A stretch of 64,000 bases of DNA, from NCBI RefSeq assembly GCF_021354595.1, contig NZ_JADWYJ010000001.1, positions 1,093,446-1,157,445 on the forward strand. Direction: 5' to 3'. Shown here in pieces: positions 8,528 to 17,566 of the stretch. The DNA comes from Maribellus sp. CM-23. Its GTDB lineage: Bacteria > Bacteroidota > Bacteroidia > Bacteroidales > Prolixibacteraceae. The notes beneath the pieces are model-generated. The model saw only the letters and a list, made by a program, of their open reading frames with translations. It did not search any database and had not been told where the DNA came from. Position 1 is the stretch's first letter, and each line of letters begins with the position of its first letter. The position numbers and the translations under genes were made by a program.

Positions 8528-9760
8528 CTACTTTGTACTTTCCTGTCCTATTTCAACCCGCCGCACTTTGCTTCCCGGGTAAACTTTCAGGGCTTCCTCC
8601 AGAATTTTGAGCGCCTTTGCCAGGTCTTCTTTTTTCAGAACGTAGGCAATCCTCACTTCATCCTGCCCTCTGTCGGGTACGGTATAGAAGCCCGATGCGG
8701 GAGCCAGAAAAATCGTTTGCCCTTCGTAATCAAAGTCAGACAGCAACCATTCACAAAAGCGATCCGAATTATCAACGGGCAAACGGGCCACCGTATAAAA
8801 TGCGCCCATCGGGATCGGAGAATAAACTCCGTCGATCCGGTTTAAGCCGTCAATCAGAAACTTTCGGCGGTTCACGTATTCGTTGTAGTTATTGAGCATG
8901 TATTCCGGGTCGGCATCCAACGAAGCCTCGGCAGCAATTTGCCCGATCAATGGTGGACTTAAACGCGCCTGACAGAACTTCATTACGTTCTTTTTAACCG
9001 CTGCATTTTTAGTGATCAAGGCACCAATCCTCAATCCACACTCACTGTATCGTTTTGAAACAGAATCGATCAACACCACGTTCTGCTCAATACCTTCCAG
9101 GTGAAAAGCCGAAATGTAAGGAGCCCCGGTGTAACAAAACTCGCGGTAAACCTCGTCGGAAAAAAGATACAGATCGTACTTTTTCACCAGGTCGCGAATT
9201 TCATTCATTTCCTGTTGCGTATAAAGATACCCCGTTGGGTTGTTCGGATTACAGATCATAATCCCTTTTGTTTTGGGAGTGATCAGCTTCTCGAATTCTT
9301 CCACGGGCGGCAAAGAAAAACCTTCTTCGATATTGGCTGCAATCGAGCGAATCTTAGCCCCCGCCACAATCGCAAAAGCTTCGTAATTGGCATACGCCGG
9401 TTCCGGGACAATGATCTCATCTCCCGGATCGAGGCAGCTCATAAACGCAAAAGTAACCGCTTCGCTTCCTCCCGAAGTAATGATGATATCTTCGGCCTGC
9501 ACATCAATGTCAAACTTGTGGTAATATTTCGCCAGTTTTTGCCGAAACGAAAAAATTCCCTCACTGGGAGTGTACTCTAATATTGTACGATCGATGTTCT
9601 GAATCGCCGCCAGTGCTTCTTTGGGAGTTGGTAAATCGGGCTGACCGATATTCAAATGAAACACTTTTATCCCCCTCTCCTTAGCTCGTTGAGCCAACGG
9701 AGCCAATTTCCTGATGGGTGAATCAGGCATTATCCTTCCCCTGTCTGATACTGTCGGCAT
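8528..9760 (-). CDS. Class I/II PLP aminotransferase (aspartate/aromatic type)
   Basis: The 410-residue protein is a fold-type I aminotransferase. It shows the GQPDLPTP N-terminal segment, the CNPNNPTGYLYT loop, the DEVYREF strand, and SVSKRYSECGLRIG with the PLP lysine. Family members transaminate aspartate, aromatic amino acids or related substrates; sequence alone does not pick one. It is divergent from alanine dehydrogenase over 232 bp, so both may serve amino-acid nitrogen exchange. The ATG at 9760 begins MPTVSDRGRIMPDSPIRKL; the internal Met at residue 11 is a possible alternative start. Confidence 0.88.
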   Translation of the reverse strand: MPTVSDRGRIMPDSPIRKLAPLAQRAKERGIKVFHLNIGQPDLPTPKEALAAIQNIDRTILEYTPSEGIFSFRQKLAKYYHKFDIDVQAEDIIITSGGSEAVTFAFMSCLDPGDEIIVPEPAYANYEAFAIVAGAKIRSIAANIEEGFSLPPVEEFEKLITPKTKGIMICNPNNPTGYLYTQQEMNEIRDLVKKYDLYLFSDEVYREFCYTGAPYISAFHLEGIEQNVVLIDSVSKRYSECGLRIGALITKNAAVKKNVMKFCQARLSPPLIGQIAAEASLDADPEYMLNNYNEYVNRRKFLIDGLNRIDGVYSPIPMGAFYTVARLPVDNSDRFCEWLLSDFDYEGQTIFLAPASGFYTVPDRGQDEVRIAYVLKKEDLAKALKILEEALKVYPGSKVRRVEIGQESTK

Positions 9761-9952
9761 GTTTTAATAAATTACAAGTGAGCAAATATAAGCCTATCAA
9801 TCTAAAAATAACGACGATTGAAAAGTTTCATTTTGGAATATTGTTGGAAATTTAACTTCTAAATTAACATCACATTGAGCCACTGAGAGTTCATTCGTTA
9901 ACAAAGCGTTAAATAATTAAGTTTTATCATGTTTTCGTAAACTCTCTATTTT

Positions 9953-9960
9953 TACTTTTG
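9953..9960 (+). promoter_or_regulatory. -7 element for alanine dehydrogenase
   Basis: TACTTTTG matches TAnnTTTG and lies 32 nt before the ald start. A weak TTTTC-type -33 sits about 19 bp upstream (9932-9936). Confidence 0.45.
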
Positions 9961-9992
9961 AGCTCGAATTATAACTACTAAATCTTTAAGAT

Positions 9993-11105
9993 ATGATTAT
10001 CGGAGTACCTAAGGAAATCAAAAATAATGAAAATCGTATTGCTCTCACGCCTGCGGGAGCGGCCGAACTAAGTAAACGCGGCCATGAAGTGTATATTCAG
10101 GCAGGCGGCGGTGCCGGCAGTGGCTTTCCTGACGAAGACTACATAAATGCAGGTGCCAAGATTCTTCCTACCATTGAAGATGTGTATGGAATTGCTGAAA
10201 TGATCATTAAAGTAAAAGAGCCGATTGAGCCGGAATACAAGCTGATCAAAAAAGGCCAGATCCTGTACACTTACTTCCATTTTGCTTCGAGCGAGGAACT
10301 GACCAATGCAATGATCGAAAACGGCTCCGTCTGTTTGGCATACGAAACCGTTGAAATGGCCAACCGTTCGCTTCCGTTGCTGATACCAATGAGTGAAGTT
10401 GCCGGCCGTATGTCGGTACAGGAAGGTGCCAAATACCTTGAAAAAACATTTGGCGGATACGGTGTACTGCTGGGCGGTGTTCCCGGTGTTCCTCCGGCCA
10501 ATGTATTGATTATTGGTGGTGGTATTGTAGGAACCGAAGCCGCCAAAATGGCTGCCGGACTGGGTGCCGATGTTACCATCATGGACGTTTCGTTGCCCCG
10601 CTTGCGTTACCTTGACGACATTATGCCACCGAATGTGAAAACGATGATGAGCAACGAATACAACATTCGCGAAGCAGTAAAACAAAACGATCTTATTATT
10701 GGAGCAGTTCTTATTCCCGGCGCCAAAGCTCCCCATTTGGTAACACGCGACATGCTGTCGACCATGAAACCGGGAACCGTATTGGTTGACGTAGCCGTTG
10801 ACCAGGGAGGATGTTTTGAAACCACCAAAGCTACCACGCATGCCGAACCGACTTTTGTAGTCGACCACGTTCTTCACTACTGTGTGGCCAACATGCCGGG
10901 TGCGGTTCCGCGGACTTCAACCATCGCCTTAACCAATGCAACTCTGCCCTACGCCATCCAGATTGCACAAAAAGGATGGAAACAGGCTTGTATCGACAGC
11001 GAACCTTTACGCAAAGGGCTCAATGTTGTGGATGGCAAAGTTGTTTACGAAGGAGTGGCTGAAGCTTTCAATCTTCCGCTCCACAATGTAGAATCGGTAC
11101 TATAA
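9993..11105 (+). CDS. ald: Alanine dehydrogenase
   Basis: The 370 residues match the usual length. Ald interconverts L-alanine and pyruvate with NAD(H) and ammonia. The N-terminal MIIGVPKEIKNNENRIALTP, the substrate-binding lysine in IIKVKEP and histidine in YTYFHFAS, and the Rossmann loop IIGGGIVGTEAAKMAAGLGA are all present. A strong terminator follows, so it is monocistronic. Transhydrogenase alpha subunits share the fold, but length and the complete C-terminus argue for Ald. Confidence 0.95.
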   Translation: MIIGVPKEIKNNENRIALTPAGAAELSKRGHEVYIQAGGGAGSGFPDEDYINAGAKILPTIEDVYGIAEMIIKVKEPIEPEYKLIKKGQILYTYFHFASSEELTNAMIENGSVCLAYETVEMANRSLPLLIPMSEVAGRMSVQEGAKYLEKTFGGYGVLLGGVPGVPPANVLIIGGGIVGTEAAKMAAGLGADVTIMDVSLPRLRYLDDIMPPNVKTMMSNEYNIREAVKQNDLIIGAVLIPGAKAPHLVTRDMLSTMKPGTVLVDVAVDQGGCFETTKATTHAEPTFVVDHVLHYCVANMPGAVPRTSTIALTNATLPYAIQIAQKGWKQACIDSEPLRKGLNVVDGKVVYEGVAEAFNLPLHNVESVL

Positions 11106-11127
11106 AAAACCAATCGACATAATTTTC

Positions 11128-11161
11128 AAGCCTCTCCGGTTTTTCGGGGAGGCTTTTTTTT
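11128..11161 (+). terminator. Terminator after ald
   Basis: AAGCCTCTCCG pairs with CGGGGAGGCTT over a 6-nt loop and ends in a run of eight T. Confidence 0.9.
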
Positions 11162-11215
11162 GACCGCCTCACACTTCCCGCAAATATTGTATATTTAGGC
11201 CTCAAAGCACCGGCA

Positions 11216-12025
11216 ATGAGTAAAACCAGACAAAAACTCTACGAAATTATTTTTGAAGCAGATACGCCGACAGGGAAACTTTTCGACGTCATATTGCTGT
11301 TTGTCATTCTGCTTAGCGTAGCGCTGGTTATGCTCGAAAGTGTCCCGTTTATCCGTCAGGACTACCGGACACATTTGCACATTCTGGAATGGATCATTAC
11401 AGGCATTTTTACTGTTGAATACTTTCTTCGGATTCTTATCGTACGAAAGCCGTTCCAGTACATTTTCAGTTTTTACGGCATTATCGATTTTTTGTCGGTC
11501 ATTCCAACCTACATCGGCTTGTTCCTGGTTGGTTCGCACAGCCTGGTTGTAATTCGGATCTTGCGAATGCTCCGGATTTTCCGAATCCTGAAATTAAGCC
11601 GCTACACACAGGCCGGCAGATCGCTGGTACGCGCCCTTTGGGCCAGCCGCGAAAAAATCAGCGTATTTATTTTCTTTGTGATCGTACTGGTGATTGTGAT
11701 CGGGACGGTTATGTACCTGATTGAAGGCGAGGCCAACGGTTTTACCAGCATTCCGCGCGGAATCTACTGGGCCATTGTTACGCTAACCACCGTCGGGTAC
11801 GGCGACATTAGCCCGCAAACTTCGTTGGGGCAGTTCATGGCCAGCATAGTTATGATCATGGGTTATGCGATCATTGCGGTTCCAACGGGTATTGTTACGG
11901 CCGAAATCATCAATCCATCGCGGCGTGACAACACCCAGGTTTGTCCGCAATGCCTGTGGCACCACCACGACGACGACGCTGTTTATTGCAAGAAATGCGG
12001 CGCAAAGATCAATCCGCCGGCATAA
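11216..12025 (+). CDS. Voltage-gated-type potassium channel with C-terminal zinc ribbon
   Basis: The 269-residue protein has the six-helix ion-channel layout. S1 starts near residue 24. S4 carries arginines every third residue (VVIRILRMLRIFRILKLSRY, about 107-126), and the pore loop has the K+ filter TVGYGD near 197-202 before S6. After S6 there is a short tail with two cysteine knuckles, CPQC and CKKC, about residues 242-262, resembling a zinc ribbon. The likely role is K+ efflux in the inner membrane; gating is inferred from S4. The added zinc-ribbon tail is unusual for small Kv-type channels. Confidence 0.9.
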   Translation: MSKTRQKLYEIIFEADTPTGKLFDVILLFVILLSVALVMLESVPFIRQDYRTHLHILEWIITGIFTVEYFLRILIVRKPFQYIFSFYGIIDFLSVIPTYIGLFLVGSHSLVVIRILRMLRIFRILKLSRYTQAGRSLVRALWASREKISVFIFFVIVLVIVIGTVMYLIEGEANGFTSIPRGIYWAIVTLTTVGYGDISPQTSLGQFMASIVMIMGYAIIAVPTGIVTAEIINPSRRDNTQVCPQCLWHHHDDDAVYCKKCGAKINPPA

Positions 12026-12108
12026 AACATAAAGCACTCAATTAACAGGGACCAAACATTTGTGGATATTTAAATGTCCCCTTTCTGAGCCTACTCTGAT
12101 CAAAAAAC

Positions 12109-12116
12109 TATTTTTG
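12109..12116 (+). promoter_or_regulatory. -7 element for thyA-folA
   Basis: TATTTTTG matches TAnnTTTG, 17 nt upstream of the thyA ATG; no clear -33 was seen. Confidence 0.5.
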
Positions 12117-12133
12117 TAGAAAATGGAGGAATT

Positions 12134-12928
12134 ATGAAGCAGTATCTGGATTTATTGGAAACTATTCTGGAAAAGGGGACGAAAAAAGAAGACCGCACGG
12201 GTACCGGCACAATCAGCCGGTTTGGACATCAAATGCGTTTTGATCTGAGCGAAGGATTTCCGATGGTAACCACCAAAAAGCTGCACTTAAAGTCGATTGT
12301 TTATGAGTTGCTGTGGTTTCTTGCGGGCGACACCAATGTAAAGTACCTGCAGGACAACGGAGTGAGAATCTGGAACGAATGGGCCGACGACGACGGCAAC
12401 CTCGGGCATATTTACGGCTACCAGTGGCGCAGCTGGCCAACACCCGACGGGAAACACATCGATCAGATCAGCCAGCTAATCGACTCGATCAAAAATAATC
12501 CCGATTCGCGCAGGCACCTTGTAAGCGCCTGGAACGTGGGGGAACTCGACAAAATGAACCTGCCTCCGTGCCACATTCTTTTCCAGTTTTATGTGGCTGA
12601 CGGGAAACTATCATGCCAGCTTTACCAGCGCAGTGCCGATGTTTTCCTGGGCGTTCCGTTCAACATTGCGTCGTATGCACTGCTGACAATGATGGTGGCA
12701 CAGGTAACCGGGTTACAGCCCGGAGATTTTGTGCATACTTTTGGCGACGTACATATTTATTCCAACCACATCGAACAGGTAAAGCTGCAGTTAACACGCG
12801 AGCCATATCCCCTGCCAACCATGAAAATCAATCCCGACGTGAAAAGCATTTTCGATTTCAAATACGAAGATTTCGAACTGACAAATTACCAGTCGCACCC
12901 ACTTATTAAAGGAGTTGTGGCCGTTTAA
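12134..12928 (+). CDS. thyA: Thymidylate synthase
   Basis: At 264 residues it matches E. coli ThyA. It methylates dUMP to dTMP with methylene-tetrahydrofolate, leaving dihydrofolate. The nucleophile C146 is in [18 protein letters not shown] near the start and [11 protein letters not shown] near 205 are diagnostic. It is followed 10 nt later by folA, which recycles the dihydrofolate, so the two form an operon. Confidence 0.98.
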   Translation: MKQYLDLLETILEKGTKKEDRTGTGTISRFGHQMRFDLSEGFPMVTTKKLHLKSIVYELLWFLAGDTNVKYLQDNGVRIWNEWADDDGNLGHIYGYQWRSWPTPDGKHIDQISQLIDSIKNNPDSRRHLVSAWNVGELDKMNLPPCHILFQFYVADGKLSCQLYQRSADVFLGVPFNIASYALLTMMVAQVTGLQPGDFVHTFGDVHIYSNHIEQVKLQLTREPYPLPTMKINPDVKSIFDFKYEDFELTNYQSHPLIKGVVAV

Positions 12929-12938
12929 TTATTTCAAA

Positions 12939-13433
12939 ATGATCCATAAAAACATTTCCATTATCGTTGCTATTGCCGAGAACTTTGCCATTGGTAAAAA
13001 CAACGACCTGCTTTTTCATTTGCCCAACGATCTGAAACGTTTCAAGGCAATAACTTCCGGTCACAGCCTGATCATGGGACGCAATACCTTGCTTTCGTTG
13101 CCCAAGTGGCCACTGCCAAACCGCCGCCACATTGTTATCACCGATAAAACAGACGATGTTTTCCCGGGGTGCGAAGTGGTTTTTTCCATCGAAGAAGCCA
13201 TTCAGAAAGTACAGGGCGAACAAGAAGCTTTTGTGATTGGAGGAGGAATGGTATACCGCCAGTTTTACCCGCAGGCTGGAAAACTCTACCTCACACTGGT
13301 TCATAAACCTTTTGAGGCCGATGTATATTTTCCGGAGATTGATTTTTCGGAATGGCAGGAAAACAAGCGGGAAGATTTTTTTGACGAAGCCAACGGCTTT
13401 GACTATTCGTACATCGATCTGGAACGAAAATAG
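12939..13433 (+). CDS. folA: Dihydrofolate reductase
   Basis: The 164-residue product (MIHKNISIIVAIAENFAIG start) reduces dihydrofolate with NADPH. GKNNDLLFHLPNDLKRFK includes the substrate acid; MGRNTLLSLP and the nucleotide-loop VIGGGMVYRQF are intact. A start at 12915 would overlap thyA and add residues outside the family, so 12939 is preferred. It is translationally close to thyA. Confidence 0.97.
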   Translation: MIHKNISIIVAIAENFAIGKNNDLLFHLPNDLKRFKAITSGHSLIMGRNTLLSLPKWPLPNRRHIVITDKTDDVFPGCEVVFSIEEAIQKVQGEQEAFVIGGGMVYRQFYPQAGKLYLTLVHKPFEADVYFPEIDFSEWQENKREDFFDEANGFDYSYIDLERK

Positions 13434-13494
13434 ACGCCGAACGGACAATCCCGGCCAATTGTTTCAACAGAACTCATTCTAACTGACCTGACTT

Positions 13495-15234
13495 ATGGAG
13501 AAGAAAACCATGTTTATTCTGGGCCTGCTTTGTTTCTGTTTGACAACAATTGCCCAGCAACCTCTTTTGAACCTTCGTTTTGTAGAAAACTACACCCCCA
13601 CTTACAACGAGACGATAGAAATGTTCCAGCTCCTTGACAGTGTTTATGAAAATGCTGTTCTGCTGGAAAAAGGAAAAACCGACATTGGAAAACCCCTGCA
13701 TCTTTTTGTCATCAACAACGAACCGGTTTTTGATGCCGCAACGATACGCGAGCAGGGCAAGACCCTTCTACTGATCAACAATGGAATTCACCCGGGAGAA
13801 CCGGAAGGGATCGATGCCAGCCTTTGGTTTGCCGACAACCTGCTTTGCAAGCAAGACGACTTGTCTGAAATCCTTAAAAACACAGTGATCATAATAATTC
13901 CAGTGTACAACATCGGCGGCCATTTAAACCGCAGTGCCTATAACCGGTCAGGGCAAACAACACCTTACGAAACAGGCTTCCGAGGAAATGCCAGAAACCT
14001 GGATCTGAACCGTGATTTTGCCAAAAGCGACTCGCAAAATGCGTTGAGTTTTTATGAAATTTTTAACGAGTGGAATCCGGATGTTTTTCTTGACACGCAT
14101 ACTACCAATGGCTCAGATCACCAGTATTCCATCACCCTGATTCCACCGTCGCCCGCCAGATTCCCGAAAATAATGCAGGATTTTATTGAGGATGATTTTG
14201 TCCCGGCGCTTTTTGAGGACATGAAAAAAGGAACCTACGAACTCATTCCGTATGTGAATTATATTTACCACGATCCCCGGCAGGGAATGGCATTGTTCCA
14301 GGGCAGCCCGCGTTATTCGAGTGAATTTGCAACAATGTTTCACAGCCTTGGCATGGTGACCGAGAATCAGATTTACAAAGGTTATCCCGACCGCGTAAAA
14401 TCCTGTTACCAGTTTATCCGGGTGCTGGCGGAATATACTTCCCGAAACAGTGAAGAAATCAGGCAGAAAAGAGCAGCGGGCATTCAGGAATCGATGACAA
14501 TGGATGAATTTCCGGTCAGCTATCAATTGGATACCACCCGCTATACCACCATTGAATTCAAGGGCTTTGAAGCGGTGGACAAACAAATCAGCCCTGTAAC
14601 CGGCGTTGAGCGTTTTGGCTACGATACATCAAAACCTTACACCGACTCTATAAAATATTACGAATACTGGATTCCTTCTGAAAAGGTAAAAGTTCCAGAG
14701 TATTATATTTTACCACAAGGCTACTCTGAAATTATTCAAAAGCTCGATTTACTCGGGGTGAATTATTCGGTACTGAGAACAGACTCAGTTATGAGTGTTT
14801 CGGTTGACTACATTGACGACTATTCTAGTTCGCCCCGCCCCGCCAACGGGCATTATTACCACAACAAGGTTACCACACATTCGGAAATACAACAGATCCG
14901 GTACTACAAAGGTGATTTGGTAATTCCGGTGCGGCAGGAAAGGATCCGCTACCTGTTGGAGATGTTTGAGCCCAAAGCTGAAGATTCGTTTTTCCGCTGG
15001 AATTTCTTTGACAATATCCTGGACCAGCGGGAGTATTTTTCTTCGTACGGTTTTGAAGAAAATGCCTTAAAATACCTGAAAGAGCATCCTGATTTCAAAA
15101 AGAAACTGGAAGAAAAAAGAGCAGCAGACCCTGCGTTTGCCAAAGACCACCGGGCACAAATGGCTTTTATTTACAATAACTCTAAATGGCTTGAAAAAAC
15201 ATGGAAAAGATACCCGGTTGGAAAGATCTACTAA
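13495..15234 (+). CDS. Secreted M14-family zinc carboxypeptidase-like protein
   Basis: The 579-residue protein has a signal peptide (to about residue 20, LCFCLTTIAQQ). The M14 zinc site is visible as HPGE (H99, E102) and H202 in DTHTTNG. M14 enzymes remove C-terminal residues or amidate/crosslinked units from peptides. The catalytic domain occupies about residues 45-340, and the remaining 240 residues are not recognised. It ends in a perfect palindromic terminator shared with the convergent aromatic pathway genes. Confidence 0.85.
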   Translation: MEKKTMFILGLLCFCLTTIAQQPLLNLRFVENYTPTYNETIEMFQLLDSVYENAVLLEKGKTDIGKPLHLFVINNEPVFDAATIREQGKTLLLINNGIHPGEPEGIDASLWFADNLLCKQDDLSEILKNTVIIIIPVYNIGGHLNRSAYNRSGQTTPYETGFRGNARNLDLNRDFAKSDSQNALSFYEIFNEWNPDVFLDTHTTNGSDHQYSITLIPPSPARFPKIMQDFIEDDFVPALFEDMKKGTYELIPYVNYIYHDPRQGMALFQGSPRYSSEFATMFHSLGMVTENQIYKGYPDRVKSCYQFIRVLAEYTSRNSEEIRQKRAAGIQESMTMDEFPVSYQLDTTRYTTIEFKGFEAVDKQISPVTGVERFGYDTSKPYTDSIKYYEYWIPSEKVKVPEYYILPQGYSEIIQKLDLLGVNYSVLRTDSVMSVSVDYIDDYSSSPRPANGHYYHNKVTTHSEIQQIRYYKGDLVIPVRQERIRYLLEMFEPKAEDSFFRWNFFDNILDQREYFSSYGFEENALKYLKEHPDFKKKLEEKRAADPAFAKDHRAQMAFIYNNSKWLEKTWKRYPVGKIY

Positions 15235-15256
15235 GCATATTCTTTGTCAACCACAA

Positions 15257-15290
15257 AGAAAAACGGGAACCAATTGGTTCCCGTTTTTCT
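15257..15290. terminator. Bidirectional terminator, 34-bp perfect palindrome
   Basis: AGAAAAACGGGAACC, a central AATT and the exact complement form a stem with A-run and T-run flanks. It can end both the plus-strand M14 gene and the minus-strand DAHP synthase gene. Confidence 0.9.
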
Positions 15291-15321
15291 TTTATCATTT
15301 TGACGCAATGGTAAGCAAAAG

Positions 15322-16416
15322 CTATTTCTCTTCATCCATAATTTCGGTTTGCATCCGCACCGAATCTTCGTGAATCAACTGGAAGAGAATCTTCACAAAA
15401 GTTTCATCCAAATCCAACTTCTTTCCCAGATTAACACGGTTCTCCATCAACTGTGTCCATCGGTTGATCTGCAGTGCCGTAACGTTATTATCTCGCTTAT
15501 AGGCACCAATTTCTTTTACGATTTCCACCCTCGACGATAACATTTCAAGCAACTCCGAATCGATGGCATCAATGCGGTTACGAAGCATATCCAGGCGGTT
15601 CTCAAAATCTGGATTGTCAGCACTCTCGTAACGGATCACCAGTTTATCCAGGATCTTACCCAAATCAGCGGGAGTAACCTGCTGTGCCGCATCGCTCATA
15701 GCACACGAAGGATCAATGTGTGACTCCAGCATCAAACCCTCCATGCCCATATCAAACGCCTTTTGTGAAATTTCGAACAGGTATTCGCGCTTTCCGGCAA
15801 TATGGCTCGGATCGCAAATAATAGGCAGGTTCGGCATCGTACGACGCAACTCGATCACGGTTTTCCAGTTCGGGTAATTGCGGTACTTAGTCTCTCTGAA
15901 GGGTGTAAAACCACGATGAATGGCCACAATGTTACGAATACCGGCCTGGTGAACACGTTCAATCGCGCCCATCCACAGCTGCACATCCGGGTTTACCGGG
16001 TTTTTGATCATTACAACCGCACTGCTGCCTTTCAATACGTCGGCAATCTCCTGCACCACAAACGGGCTGGCAGTTGAACGCGCTCCAATCCAGATTACAT
16101 CTAATCCGGCCTTGAGCGCTTCTTCGGTATGCTGTGCATTCGCCACTTCGGTTCCCACCGGCAAACCGGTTTCTTCCTTTACTTTCTGCAGCCAGCTCAA
16201 GCCAACCGAGCCAACTCCTTCAAACGAACCGGGCCGGGTACGGGGTTTCCAAACACCACCGCGGTATACAAATACTCTTTTATCTTTAGCCAGAAGGCGG
16301 GCGGTATCGAGGGCTTGTTTTTCCGATTCGAGGCTACATGGCCCCGCAATAAGCAATGGGTTGTCGATGTGTGGCAACCATGCTTTGATCGGATTAATGT
16401 CTAATTTCAGTGTCAT
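15322..16416 (-). CDS. Bifunctional DAHP synthase / chorismate mutase
   Basis: The 364 residues join an N-terminal DAHP synthase of the AroA/KdsA-like type (about 1-265: PLLIAGPCSLES, VYRGGVWKPRTRPGSF, NPVNPDVQLWMGA) to a C-terminal AroQ chorismate mutase (about 270-360: LDMLRNRIDAIDSELLEMLSSR). The first condenses phosphoenolpyruvate and erythrose 4-phosphate, committing carbon to aromatic synthesis; the second makes prephenate. The order is synthase then mutase, as in other Bacteroidota. It starts 2 nt after tyrA stops and therefore shares the tyrA leader attenuator. Confidence 0.95.
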   Translation of the reverse strand: MTLKLDINPIKAWLPHIDNPLLIAGPCSLESEKQALDTARLLAKDKRVFVYRGGVWKPRTRPGSFEGVGSVGLSWLQKVKEETGLPVGTEVANAQHTEEALKAGLDVIWIGARSTASPFVVQEIADVLKGSSAVVMIKNPVNPDVQLWMGAIERVHQAGIRNIVAIHRGFTPFRETKYRNYPNWKTVIELRRTMPNLPIICDPSHIAGKREYLFEISQKAFDMGMEGLMLESHIDPSCAMSDAAQQVTPADLGKILDKLVIRYESADNPDFENRLDMLRNRIDAIDSELLEMLSSRVEIVKEIGAYKRDNNVTALQINRWTQLMENRVNLGKKLDLDETFVKILFQLIHEDSVRMQTEIMDEEK

Positions 16417-16418
16417 GA

Positions 16419-17315
16419 TTATCTTGTATAAAGTTTTGTTATTGTTTCTTCATTTTTTACGAGATGAGGAGTTTCACCGGCCAGAATATTTCTGATTCGG
16501 TTGGCATTTTCAATCAACTCCCACATTCTTTCGTCGTCTTCCTCCTTCATGCAATCCCTGAACTCTTTCAAATGCTTAATGTAAACATTCAGGGCTTCAA
16601 CAACGTAACGGCGGTTTTGTTGAAAAATAGGATGCCACATGGATCCGGCGCTTTTGGCAAGTCGCACAGTTGAACGAAATCCCCCGCTGGCCAGATCAAA
16701 AATGATGCTCCTGTCTTCTTTGGCCTGCACAGCATTGGCCAGGGCAAAGGCGGCAGCGTGCGGCAGGTGCGACACAAAAGCCGTGCTGTGGTCCTGTTCA
16801 TCAGAAGTCATATAGGCGATGTCCATTCCCAGGTTCTGAAACATTTTTTCAATCAGCGCGATGTGTTGCGGCCCCGAGTTTTCCTGGTCGCAAACAATGG
16901 CGATCTTTCCGCGAAATAAATCTTGGAGAGCTGCTGCGGGCCCGGAATTTTCGGTACCCGACATCGGGTGCGCGGCCACATAGTTTTTCCGGCGTTTATG
17001 ACTGGCTACCGAATCAACCAGTGCTTTCTTGGTTGACCCCATGTCCGCAACAGTGGTACCACTTTCAATCCGGTCAAGGATTCCAGGCAAAACAGCCAGC
17101 GTTTTATCCACCGGAATGGCGATCAACACCAGGTCCGTTTTACTCACACTGTCTTCCAGTGTGCTTACCCTGTCCACCAGGCCAAGTTCAAGCGCCTTGG
17201 CTGCATGCGCCTCGTTGGTATCCACACCGATCAGTTCTGTGGCAAAACCTGATTTTCGAAGGTCTTTTGCCATCGAGCCTCCTATTAATCCCAGTCCAAC
17301 AATTGTTATTCTCAT
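16419..17315 (-). CDS. tyrA: Prephenate dehydrogenase
   Basis: The 298-residue NAD-dependent enzyme converts prephenate to 4-hydroxyphenylpyruvate for tyrosine. The Rossmann loop is GLGLIGGSMAKDL (7-19). HPMSGTENSG near 117 is the TyrA substrate motif, and the C-terminal helical dimerisation part follows. It is first in the tyrA-DAHP synthase/chorismate mutase operon. Its start lies just after a terminator hairpin and a Phe/Tyr-rich leader, so transcription is probably attenuated by aromatic amino-acid supply. Confidence 0.95.
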   Translation of the reverse strand: MRITIVGLGLIGGSMAKDLRKSGFATELIGVDTNEAHAAKALELGLVDRVSTLEDSVSKTDLVLIAIPVDKTLAVLPGILDRIESGTTVADMGSTKKALVDSVASHKRRKNYVAAHPMSGTENSGPAAALQDLFRGKIAIVCDQENSGPQHIALIEKMFQNLGMDIAYMTSDEQDHSTAFVSHLPHAAAFALANAVQAKEDRSIIFDLASGGFRSTVRLAKSAGSMWHPIFQQNRRYVVEALNVYIKHLKEFRDCMKEEDDERMWELIENANRIRNILAGETPHLVKNEETITKLYTR

Positions 17316-17335
17316 TTTCGAAATTTTTTTATAAA

Positions 17336-17367
17336 AAAAAGGCCCCGAATTTCTTCGAGACCTTTTT
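17336..17367 (-). terminator. Attenuator terminator hairpin upstream of tyrA
   Basis: On the minus strand a 14-nt arm (AAAAAGGTCTCGAA) pairs fully with TTCGGGGCCTTTTT (two G-U pairs) around a GAAA loop, followed by eight U (17333-17340). It ends 17 nt before the tyrA ATG and begins 28 nt after the leader-peptide stop. A terminator here would stop transcription before the operon. Confidence 0.85.
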
Positions 17368-17395
17368 GTAACATATCTTCATTTTTAACAATACA

Positions 17396-17470
17396 CTACT
17401 TCCTGATCCCGATTTTAGAACCAAAATAAAAATAGAAGTAATAAAAGCTATTGTTAAAATTTGTCTGCAT
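17396..17470 (-). CDS. Phe/Tyr-rich leader peptide of the tyrA operon
   Basis: This 24-codon ORF starts with ATG at 17470 and stops with TAG at 17398-17396. Residues 9-16 are FYYFYFYF; with Phe5, nine of 24 residues are Phe or Tyr. Such runs of the pathway's end-product codons are the hallmark of ribosome-mediated attenuation: scarcity of charged tRNA-Phe or tRNA-Tyr stalls the ribosome and prevents the downstream terminator from forming. The hairpin at 17336-17367 is the matching terminator. I did not identify the antiterminator pairing. It is too short for ordinary gene finders. Confidence 0.85.
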   Translation of the reverse strand: MQTNFNNSFYYFYFYFGSKIGIRK

Positions 17471-17489
17471 CATCTAAATTTTGTGTCAA

Positions 17490-17497
17490 CAAATATA
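17490..17497 (-). promoter_or_regulatory. -7 element for the tyrA leader transcript
   Basis: Minus-strand TATATTTG matches TAnnTTTG and lies 19 nt upstream of the leader peptide ATG. A TTTC that could be the -33 is 18 bp further upstream. This places the transcription start just ahead of the leader peptide. Confidence 0.55.
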
Positions 17498-17566
17498 GGC
17501 ATATATTTTTAAAATGAAATCCCCGCTTCCATTTTGCTTAAAAATAATAAGAACAATACCGAAAAG

